This document shows positions 1 through 6,298 of a DNA stretch of 20,461 bases, one piece after another. The stretch spans positions 1-20,461 of the forward strand of contig JAEETM010000057.1 in assembly GCA_016290335.1 (NCBI GenBank), in the 5' to 3' direction. The notes under the pieces are model-generated. The model was not told the origin of the DNA. It did not search any database and worked only from the letters and a program-made list of their open reading frames with translations. Source of the stretch: Treponema sp. Its GTDB lineage: Bacteria; Spirochaetota; Spirochaetia; Treponematales; Treponemataceae. Position 1 is the first letter of the stretch. Every line of letters begins with the position of its first letter. The translations under genes were made by a program, and so were the position numbers.

Positions 1-307
1 CATGAATGTTCTTAAAGAATATGATTTTGATGTGATGAAGATTGATATGAAGTTCCTTTCAAACTTTTCCGGTAATGTGAAGGCCCGTCAGATTTTGAAG
101 AATGTTGTGAATCTTGCAACGGAGCTTGGAATGGACACTCTTACGGAAGGTGTTGAAACGGAAGAAGCAAGAGCCTTCCTGCAGGAAATTGGTTGCAAAC
201 GTTTACAGGGTTATCTGTTTGGAAAGCCAATGCCTAGAGAAGAATTGCAGCAGAAAATTAATTGTGGCGAATATGTGCTGGAAGTTGCACGAAAAGTACC
301 GGTGTAA
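1..307 (+). CDS. EAL-domain protein, C-terminal part (5' end outside window)
   Basis: This is the last third of an EAL domain, the cyclic-di-GMP phosphodiesterase fold. The visible blocks are KIDMKFL (the lysine and aspartate strand that holds metal and the phosphodiester), TEGVETEEA (the late EGVE motif) and GCKRLQGYLFGKPMP (the usual QGY-F-KP ending). The EAL signature itself, and any GGDEF or sensor domain, lie upstream of the window, so activity and input signal cannot be judged. The frame is open from the window edge; the ATG at base 2 is probably internal. The stop codon is 8 bases before the next lipoprotein gene, so the two may be co-transcribed. The family call is firm; catalytic competence is unknown. 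Confidence 0.9.
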   Translation, partial: MNVLKEYDFDVMKIDMKFLSNFSGNVKARQILKNVVNLATELGMDTLTEGVETEEARAFLQEIGCKRLQGYLFGKPMPREELQQKINCGEYVLEVARKVPV

Positions 308-315
308 ACAATTAG

Positions 316-810
316 ATGAAAAAAGCTGTTTTATTTTTATTTATTTTATTGTTGGGTATTTCGTTTATTTCCTGTAAGCAGAATGCTGGTATAAATCCTG
401 ATAATTATTCGTTGTCGGAAAATCTGATGGGCAGTGAGTATGTATTTTTGGGAGAAGCCCAGTGGGATTTTAACTGGGCGTATAGTCCGATTGAAAATGA
501 CAAAGATAGCGGTGCATATTGGAGTGGTAAAAAACAATACTTTGCAGGAGCATGGCAATCAAAAGAAGTTGGTGATGATAAATATGAACGTTCTCACTGC
601 TGGTTTATTTTGTTTAACAATGCGCCGTGGTTTAGAGAAATGCTTCGCGAAAAATGGGAACGGATTGGCCCTGATAATTTGACAGAGTTAGTTAATAACG
701 TTGCGACCAATCTTGAACCTGTTCTTGATGAGGCAAACCTCAGCCAGTCTAACACAGATTTTGTTTTAAATAGAATTGGTTATATGGATGAAAATCTGTG
801 GTTAGACTAA
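316..810 (+). CDS. Small lipoprotein resembling the C-terminal lobe of CotH-family kinases
   Basis: This 164-residue protein has a short lysine start, a hydrophobic stretch and a loose lipobox (FISC, Cys20), so it is probably a lipid-anchored exported protein. The mature part has FLGEAQWDFNWAY near residues 45-55 and CWFILFNNAPWFREMLREKW near residues 95-114. Both recall the end of CotH-type spore-coat or secreted kinases, where a WDFD metal-binding motif is followed by a WF-LF-DP-F-ERW helix. Here the second aspartate of WDFD is asparagine and the N-terminal ATP-binding half is missing, so it is probably not an active kinase. The start has no clear Shine-Dalgarno sequence and lies 8 bases after the EAL gene, which suggests read-through expression. 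The CotH resemblance is from memory of the motif and is moderate; the lipoprotein call is stronger. Confidence 0.7.
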   Translation: MKKAVLFLFILLLGISFISCKQNAGINPDNYSLSENLMGSEYVFLGEAQWDFNWAYSPIENDKDSGAYWSGKKQYFAGAWQSKEVGDDKYERSHCWFILFNNAPWFREMLREKWERIGPDNLTELVNNVATNLEPVLDEANLSQSNTDFVLNRIGYMDENLWLD

Positions 811-839
811 GAAGCTGATTTATAAACAATAAGAACTAA

Positions 840-2774
840 TTACAGTATTATGAACTTACCACCTAAAGTAAGAGAAATACTTGACATAGGATAGTTTTCT
901 ACAGACTGGTAGCTGGTGTTCAAGAGGTTTTCGGCGCGGAGATATAGGGAAAGTTTTTTTATGTTCTGGAACTGAATACTTGCGTTTAAGAGAAAGTACG
1001 GGTCAAGATGAGCAAGATTCATATTTGTTTTGTAACGTTTTCCGGTATAGCTGCCATCGATTGAGATGGTGGAAATAATCGGATTGTTAATTGCTGCTAA
1101 TACGTAGAGGCTTGCAGTGAGGTCGGGAGTCCACATTATTTTTTTGCCATAAGTGAACTTGTTTGTTTTGTCTAACAACTTGGTGTAAAGGTATTCTACG
1201 TTTCCTCTGATTTGTAATTTATCGTCAAAAAAGTGTTTATCAAACTCAATGTCTGCGCCAAGATAAAATGCACTGGCTACGTTTTTGGGTGTTGTACCTG
1301 ACCACTGGATTTTATTTTTGTAATAGTTAGTGTAAACGCAGATGGAGAAGGGAAGCCAGATGTCGTGGGCATTTATTGTAAAGTCGCCACCCCAGCCGTC
1401 TTCAGGTTTTAAATCTGGATTACCATGGAAGTTTTCGGCATCCCAGTATAAATCGTCCATTGTAGGGAATTGAACCATGCGGTAGCCGTCTAGCAGAAGA
1501 TCGATATATTTTGTTTTGAATCGGACTCCGGCTTTTGGAATGAAGGCAAAGTTTTTATTGCAGAACTTAAGTGCTAACGGGAGACTTAAGCCAAAGTGTT
1601 CACCTAACTGAAGCTGACTTGTTTCCTTAAAGGTTCCGGTAAATTGATTATGTGTACCGTCGTTTGTTGAATTAAGATGTGTAAAATCCAGAGTGAGGCT
1701 TGCGGTTTGAGAATAGTTGTCATATTTATAAAGGTCGATGAAGCCTGCATAACGGGCAGTGTTTATGTCGTGGATGGAGTGTTCAGATGGAGCGGTATAT
1801 TCACGGTTATCGTAAATCCAGGAAAGGGTGTGCTGCATTTTTAGGTAATCAAAAAGGCTTGGATTAAAAAGAGTGATGGAGAGTGCGTTGTTCAAATCTT
1901 TTTGAATACCGTTGTCTGTGGAAAACTCAACATTAGGGACATTCTTGTTGCCGTAATAGAAAATGTCGCTTATTGAAAACGAGTTGCCGTTGCCAAAAAA
2001 ATGTGTGGCTTTCAGACTGTTCTGTAAATCAAAAACTTCGGAATGCTCGCGTTCAACTCTGGTTGAATCATCTGGAGCAAAATCAAAATAACGTACATTT
2101 GGTTTTTTACTGTTTAATTTTTGTGTGTATAAGTATTTATTTGCGGCATATTCGCCTTTGAGTGATTCTTTAATAAAAGTATTCTGATTTTTTCCTATTG
2201 GAGTAGTAAACCCAAGGCTTTGGGATATTGTATCGAGTGGCTGCGATGGTGCGAAAAAAGTTTTGAAAAAAGTATCTGAGTAAAACTGTCTTTCAAAAGA
2301 ATATTTTTTTGTAGTGATGTAGATTGCACCGCCAACTGCTCCTTCATCACTAACACCTTCTGTAAATCCACCTTTAACAACTTCAATCTTTTCTATGTCA
2401 TTTATGTTAATGATGGAAAAATCGAAAGTACCGTATTGTGCGTTGTTCATACAAACTCCATCAATAATTACACGCACAGTCTCATCGGTAAAGCCACGGA
2501 TTGAAGGCTTTTGTTCAAGTCCATAGTTACCGTAACTCAAAATCTGGACACCAACAGATTGTAAAAAATCGGTGAGCGATTCTGAATGATATTGTTCAAT
2601 TTCTTTGGCGGTGTAAACTTTTTTCTGTTCAACTTCAGATTTTTCTTCTTCGATGATGGTTGTGATTGGTGGAAGAATTATGTCGCTGGATTGTGTATCT
2701 GAATCACCGGGTACTTGTGCAGTCAAGAGAGAGAGAGAGAGGAATAGAAGAAGGACAGAAAAAAGCTTTTTCAT
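840..2774 (-). CDS. btuB: TonB-dependent outer-membrane receptor, probable corrinoid (B12) importer
   Basis: The product is 644 residues, close to BtuB size. It has a signal peptide (residues 1-19, ending LLTA-Q), a short linker, and a plug domain at about residues 52-155. The plug shows the typical SIRGF, VIIDGV, IEKIEVVKG and GAVGGAIYITTK blocks. A long barrel region follows, ending LTLGGKFIIL. Such receptors import scarce nutrients across the outer membrane using TonB-ExbBD energy. B12 is proposed as substrate because the gene is the second cistron behind a cobalamin riboswitch; the sequence alone only shows the receptor family. I chose the ATG at 2774, which starts directly at the signal peptide, over an upstream TTG (2804) that adds ten unlikely residues. 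No good ribosome site precedes it, but a hairpin does. Other corrinoids or haem are possible substrates. Confidence 0.85.
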   Translation of the reverse strand: MKKLFSVLLLFLSLSLLTAQVPGDSDTQSSDIILPPITTIIEEEKSEVEQKKVYTAKEIEQYHSESLTDFLQSVGVQILSYGNYGLEQKPSIRGFTDETVRVIIDGVCMNNAQYGTFDFSIININDIEKIEVVKGGFTEGVSDEGAVGGAIYITTKKYSFERQFYSDTFFKTFFAPSQPLDTISQSLGFTTPIGKNQNTFIKESLKGEYAANKYLYTQKLNSKKPNVRYFDFAPDDSTRVEREHSEVFDLQNSLKATHFFGNGNSFSISDIFYYGNKNVPNVEFSTDNGIQKDLNNALSITLFNPSLFDYLKMQHTLSWIYDNREYTAPSEHSIHDINTARYAGFIDLYKYDNYSQTASLTLDFTHLNSTNDGTHNQFTGTFKETSQLQLGEHFGLSLPLALKFCNKNFAFIPKAGVRFKTKYIDLLLDGYRMVQFPTMDDLYWDAENFHGNPDLKPEDGWGGDFTINAHDIWLPFSICVYTNYYKNKIQWSGTTPKNVASAFYLGADIEFDKHFFDDKLQIRGNVEYLYTKLLDKTNKFTYGKKIMWTPDLTASLYVLAAINNPIISTISIDGSYTGKRYKTNMNLAHLDPYFLLNASIQFQNIKKLSLYLRAENLLNTSYQSVENYPMSSISLTLGGKFIIL

Positions 2775-2783
2775 AGAAAGGGA

Positions 2784-2804
2784 TTGTCGGGTCAAATCCG
2801 ACAA
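2784..2804 (-). other. Intercistronic stem-loop just before the receptor start
   Basis: A perfect 7-bp inverted repeat (2784-2790 with 2798-2804) has a 7-base loop. It lies between the lipoprotein stop (2812) and the receptor ATG (2774). No T-run follows on the minus strand, so it is not an intrinsic terminator. It could set relative expression of the two cistrons, or protect or cleave the mRNA. The structure is seen directly; the role is inferred. Confidence 0.5.
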
Positions 2805-2811
2805 TAACAGA

Positions 2812-3321
2812 TTACTGCTTGATATATTCGCCGTAGTAGCCGTAGTAGCCGTTTTCTACTGTGAACTCGGTTTTGGCTTCTTCAAGTGTTTTTGTAGAAG
2901 CTTTTCCGCCTTCTTTGTATGCAGTAGCCATTGAACAAGATGCTGATGTTAGGTCTTTATAACTGATGGCAACAAACTCTTCATCAGCTTTTTTAACATA
3001 GATATATGATTCTGTAACATCAGCAAGCTCTGCTTCCCAGCCATAACCATAACCACCATCATCATAAGTAACTGTAGTTTTTGTGATAGTGTAACCATCT
3101 TTGTATTGGCTCATCCAAGTTCCAAGAAGGGCGTTAATGAAAGTATTTTCCTGTGAAGGTTTCTGAGTGTCATCTCCTGAAGGAGATTTCTGCTGAATTG
3201 TATCAGAACCGCTTGGAGCATCTTCTGGTGCATTTTTACAACCTGCGAAGAATGTCCAGGTACATACAAATAAAACCAGCAAGCCTGCCAGCTTTGCGCG
3301 AGAAAAAATAGATTTTTTCAT
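2812..3321 (-). CDS. Riboswitch-controlled lipoprotein, candidate corrinoid-binding accessory
   Basis: This 169-residue protein has a signal peptide and lipobox FAGC (Cys28). A Ser/Pro/Gln-rich linker (about residues 30-55) is followed by a compact domain starting ALLGTWMSQY and ending in a tyrosine-rich tail (YYGYYGEYIKQ). The ATG at 3321 has GGAG eight bases upstream. It is the first cistron behind a cobalamin riboswitch and sits 37 bases before the TonB-dependent receptor, so it is very probably made when B12 is scarce. Bacteroidetes pair BtuB with surface lipoproteins that capture corrinoids (BtuG, BtuH); this protein occupies the same position but I see no sequence similarity to them. 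I do not recognise the family, so a binding function is inference from context only. Confidence 0.8.
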   Translation of the reverse strand: MKKSIFSRAKLAGLLVLFVCTWTFFAGCKNAPEDAPSGSDTIQQKSPSGDDTQKPSQENTFINALLGTWMSQYKDGYTITKTTVTYDDGGYGYGWEAELADVTESYIYVKKADEEFVAISYKDLTSASCSMATAYKEGGKASTKTLEEAKTEFTVENGYYGYYGEYIKQ

Positions 3322-3327
3322 AAAAGT

Positions 3328-3355
3328 CTCCAGATTCCGAAATTGCGCAGAATCT
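3328..3355 (-). promoter_or_regulatory. Hairpin abutting the Shine-Dalgarno of the lipoprotein gene
   Basis: An 8-bp stem with one G-U pair (3332-3339 with 3348-3355, 8-base loop) ends one base before the GGAG ribosome site (3328-3331). A run of seven Ts in the minus-strand sense lies just upstream of it (3356-3362). This is a plausible expression platform for the riboswitch, acting on ribosome access. It is an inference from position; alternative pairings were not computed. Confidence 0.4.
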
Positions 3356-3390
3356 AAAAAAATAGAAGTTCATCACCCACAAGAGCGATG

Positions 3391-3599
3391 TTACAGGCAA
3401 TAACCTGTAAGCGTGTACCAAAGTTTCCTGACTCGATAGCCGGTATATTCCAAAAAACCAAATCTTCCCAAGGCTCAACAAAGTTTACCTCAGTGATTGT
3501 CACAGGTTCTTCTAGAAACTGTTATTTCAGTTTCTAAAGCTATCATACAGTTGCGCACTCAGCTCTGGCCTTTCACCAGATTCCATTGAAATACACGCC
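3391..3599 (-). promoter_or_regulatory. Cobalamin riboswitch
   Basis: Read on the minus strand, the 5' arm GGCGTGTA (3592-3599) pairs with the 3' arm TACACGCT (3410-3417) to close the aptamer as P1. Inside are the conserved blocks in order: GGAATCTGGTGAAAGGCCAG (the GGTGnAA region), then CACTGAGG, then TTGGGAAGAT, then the B12 box AGTCAGGA. A 9-bp stem (3513-3521 with 3528-3536) carries loop AAATAA. The hairpin after P1 (3391-3397 with 3404-3410) carries loop TTATTG. The two loops can pair over five bases, as expected for the L5-L13 kissing interaction of this class. It controls the lipoprotein and receptor genes, normally switching them off when B12 is plentiful. Confidence 0.9.
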
Positions 3600-3602
3600 G
3601 AC

Positions 3603-3631
3603 AGTATAATATAAAATAAAAGGAAGAACTA
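3603..3631 (-). promoter_or_regulatory. Candidate promoter of the riboswitch operon
   Basis: A good -10 element TATACT (3603-3608) lies 17 bases from a weak -35 candidate TAGTTC (3626-3631). Transcription would begin close to 3596, right at the 5' arm of riboswitch P1, which supports the call. No intrinsic terminator is seen between the esterase stop (3643) and this site, so some read-through is possible. Confidence 0.5.
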
Positions 3632-3642
3632 GGTATTTTTTA

Positions 3643-5454
3643 TTACTTGTATAGTTTTTCCTTCTTGCTCCTTATATCAGCAAGCTTTGCATGGTTGCGC
3701 TCGTTGTTTTCCGGATGTTCCCACTGCTCGTCAATCGAATCAAATAGAGGGTCATAGTTGGCAGCTTCTTCAAATACGGAAGTTTTAAGAGCTACTTCAT
3801 AATCATAATCTGCAATCTGAGTCTTTTTGCCGTAAACCTTATCATTGAATAAATCAATAAGATACTTCATATCATCTTGGGCAACTGCATGACCATTGTT
3901 GTGGAAATAACAGAAAATATGATCACCAAGTCCGAGCCAGTCGTAAATTGTTTCTGCAGCACGGAAGCTAAGCCACATAGAAGGAGCATTTACCCAGTCA
4001 TCAGTTTGACTAGCTGCACCCATAATTACAAAATAGCGGTCTGGGTCTGCATTAATTGCGGCAAGCATATACTGGTCTAATTCAAAAGCTTCTGGAGTAG
4101 AGAAAGAACGGAACTTGTTATTAAACCAGCCCTGTTCACTATCTGCCTGCAGGCTGCCCAAAGGTTCGTTTGCTGTCCATACATAAGATGAGCTGGCATT
4201 TACAGAGCTTAAGTCATAGGTCATATCTTCAGAGAAGTAACGGTAAGAAGCCATTCCGCCTGCTCCTGAACATCCTGGTGCTACCATTTTAATTCGGCGC
4301 TCGAAGGTTCCTGCAACTGCTGCGGCTTTTCCATAGCGTGAAACTCCAGTAACAATAGAGTTTTCCTTATTAATTCCAAGCTGTTCGGCGGCTCCATCAT
4401 AAAGAGCATCCAGAATCTTAGACATGCCCCAGCCCCAGGCCATAAGTTCACCAGTCTGGCTGTCTGGATCTGAATTGTCGTAAGGATAAAGCTCGTAGAA
4501 TAAACCTGTGTGCTTGTTGTCATCTGCAGCTATATCTGTAATACCGCCCAATTCAAAAGTCATGCCGTTCCAGGTAACAGGATTTCCTTTAAAGTAGATA
4601 AATGCATATCCGTTAGCTAAGGCTGTCCCCTCTGAAACGCCACTGGAAATACCAAGTACAAAAGGCCAACCCTTTGAGTCTGGCGGTGTTAATGTGGTTG
4701 AATCAGGGAGCTGAACTTTAGCAGAAGGCAGAGTTACACTTTTACCATTAGCAGTAACTGTGATGTTGATATACTTAATATTTGCATCACTTTCATCATC
4801 TTTAATTTCCCATTCAACATTTTCTCCAGTTCGCCATTTTCCGTACATATTTGTCTGATAGTCATTATAGATTTCTTCTGCACGTTCTGCCCATTCTTCT
4901 TTAGTCTGAACAATTCTACCGTCATTAAACTTGTAAGGATTTGGATAAGAGTTTAATTCCCATTTTGCATAAAGAGTAATATCTTCATTTATAGCAGTAG
5001 CTTTGTCAAAGGCTTGAGTGCAATCTTCGTCAGTAAACCAGCCCAAGAATTTTCTACCGGCTTTTTTAGGAGTGGCAGGAGAGGCTTTGTCTCCAATTTT
5101 GATTTTCAAAGCAGCAAGAACCTGTCCGCCCTGGGTGTCCAAAGTAACAGTTTTTAAAATGCGCCAGTGTGCTTTCAATGTTGTGTCCTCATAAATTTTA
5201 GTATTAAAGTCAAAAGGTTTATCTCCAATAAACCAGCCGTCAAAGCCGTAGCCTTCTTTTTTAGGAGCCTTTACTGTAGAAACAGAAGTTCCTTCATAGA
5301 TTCGCTGAAAGGCAACCTCAGAACCGCCATCGGTATCAAAGGTGATTGTATATAACTTTATATCTGACGGAATGTGGCAGGAAGTTAGTCCAGCCAAACA
5401 GCAGAGCAGGGCAAATGTAAATAAAATACTATTTTTTAAAATATATTTTTTCAT
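3643..5454 (-). CDS. Lipid-anchored CE15 glucuronoyl esterase with two InlB-type repeats
   Basis: CE15 enzymes cleave the ester between lignin alcohols and 4-O-methyl-glucuronate side chains of xylan. The 603-residue product has a signal peptide with lipobox LTSC (Cys26) and two InlB/Listeria-Bacteroides repeats (about residues 35-97 and 100-167, each with D-GG and GW-F landmarks). The esterase domain runs from about residue 170 to 565. It shows LMAWGWGMSKILDAL, the nucleophile motif GVSRYGK (Ser372), PGCSGAGG and NNGHAV (His522). The residue 23 after the serine, glutamate in the fungal enzymes, is Cys395 here; Asp485 or Asp486 in QTDDW may supply the acid instead. The ATG at 5454 has GGAGG six bases upstream. 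The repeats probably hold the enzyme away from the cell surface. Alpha/beta-hydrolase identity is firm and CE15 assignment strong. Confidence 0.88.
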   Translation of the reverse strand: MKKYILKNSILFTFALLCCLAGLTSCHIPSDIKLYTITFDTDGGSEVAFQRIYEGTSVSTVKAPKKEGYGFDGWFIGDKPFDFNTKIYEDTTLKAHWRILKTVTLDTQGGQVLAALKIKIGDKASPATPKKAGRKFLGWFTDEDCTQAFDKATAINEDITLYAKWELNSYPNPYKFNDGRIVQTKEEWAERAEEIYNDYQTNMYGKWRTGENVEWEIKDDESDANIKYINITVTANGKSVTLPSAKVQLPDSTTLTPPDSKGWPFVLGISSGVSEGTALANGYAFIYFKGNPVTWNGMTFELGGITDIAADDNKHTGLFYELYPYDNSDPDSQTGELMAWGWGMSKILDALYDGAAEQLGINKENSIVTGVSRYGKAAAVAGTFERRIKMVAPGCSGAGGMASYRYFSEDMTYDLSSVNASSSYVWTANEPLGSLQADSEQGWFNNKFRSFSTPEAFELDQYMLAAINADPDRYFVIMGAASQTDDWVNAPSMWLSFRAAETIYDWLGLGDHIFCYFHNNGHAVAQDDMKYLIDLFNDKVYGKKTQIADYDYEVALKTSVFEEAANYDPLFDSIDEQWEHPENNERNHAKLADIRSKKEKLYK

Positions 5455-5738
5455 CAAAATCCTCCATAAGGAAATGTTTATTAATTAAAGTTAAATTCCA
5501 AGACATTTGGAATTAGGTGAAGAAAGAGAGGTATTTTGAAAAAAAGATATTTTGATACTTATATTATTACACATAAAGGGCATATTGTATAGAAATATTT
5601 ACTTAAAAAAGAATAAAAAATAGTTAGTGATTAGGTAAAATCACCTATATTTTTTACCAAAAACGCTAGTATACTAGTATAGAAGAAAGAAAAGATTTTG
5701 ATAAAAGATATTAATATAACCAAAATAGGAAGTAAAAA
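5455..5738. promoter_or_regulatory. Divergent intergenic region with several dyads
   Basis: This AT-rich gap separates the esterase (leftward) from a lipoprotein gene (rightward), so it must hold promoters for both. It contains an 8-bp inverted repeat with a 5-base spacer (5494-5514), a dyad GTGATT-N6-AATCAC (5627-5644) and a perfect 12-bp palindrome CTAGTATACTAG (5666-5677). TAGGTGA occurs at 5514-5520 and again inverted at 5641-5647. A weak rightward promoter is possible (TTTACC 5653-5658, 16 bases, TAGTAT 5675-5680). The stretch 5652-5665 closely resembles an operator candidate of the ABC operon. No convincing leftward promoter was found. Confidence 0.45.
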
Positions 5739-6284
5739 ATGAAAAAAATCTCAGTTGTATTATTATCTTTAGCAGTACTATTCTGTACTGTGTTAACAGC
5801 TTGCATTTATGATGACCCCGAGCCAGAAATACGCCCAAAGCAGGGACTTGTAGTTGCCACTGCTGCAGGTAGTGTAGAAGCCACTATTAGTGAAGATGGC
5901 TCAAGTGCCACAGCTCTTTTAACTCAAGGTTCAGATGCGGGTCTTGTGCTTTATCTTTATGAAGACAAGGGCTTTGCCTCCGAAAATGCAGTTGTTTCTT
6001 ATGAATACTCTTATGCCGTAAAGACCTGGGCAGCTTCATCTCCTAATCCAAAGCTAATGGTTAGATATGGTGATGGTTCTTCTTCCTGGAAAAATTACGA
6101 CCCTTCTTATAGTGAAAAAACAAAGTATGAAGATTGTTCAGGAAAAACCGGTAGCTATAAGGGAAGCATTACTCTGAAAAGTGCTGCCAATGCCATTGTT
6201 TTTGCTACAAATGGTTATCAGTGGGCCGGCGATTCAAAAGATACTATAGAAATTACTGTTACAAAAATTAGTGTGAGCGAATAG
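5739..6284 (+). CDS. Lipoprotein of unknown function
   Basis: This 181-residue protein has a clear signal peptide and lipobox LTAC (Cys22), preceded by an AGGAAG ribosome site. The mature part is rich in Ser, Thr, Tyr and Trp and reads as alternating beta-strand segments (for example VVSYEYSYAVKTW, PKLMVRYGDGSSSW, NAIVFATNGYQW, DTIEITVTKI). That pattern fits a small all-beta sandwich such as a carbohydrate-binding module, but no specific family is recognised. It is divergent from the CE15 esterase gene and shares its regulatory region, so a role in binding plant polysaccharide is possible but unproven. Its stop is 14 bases from the convergent MATE gene with no obvious terminator between. Confidence 0.75.
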   Translation: MKKISVVLLSLAVLFCTVLTACIYDDPEPEIRPKQGLVVATAAGSVEATISEDGSSATALLTQGSDAGLVLYLYEDKGFASENAVVSYEYSYAVKTWAASSPNPKLMVRYGDGSSSWKNYDPSYSEKTKYEDCSGKTGSYKGSITLKSAANAIVFATNGYQWAGDSKDTIEITVTKISVSE

Positions 6285-6298
6285 TTTTTTCTTTTGTG

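Noticed and set aside
2653..2934. Plus-strand open frame across the lipoprotein/receptor junction
   Set aside because: Low-complexity arginine-rich translation antisense to two signal peptides; no initiation signals.
3236..3481. Leftward open frame across the riboswitch
   Set aside because: It lies over the B12 box and riboswitch core and into the lipoprotein signal peptide in another frame; no ribosome site or protein-like features.
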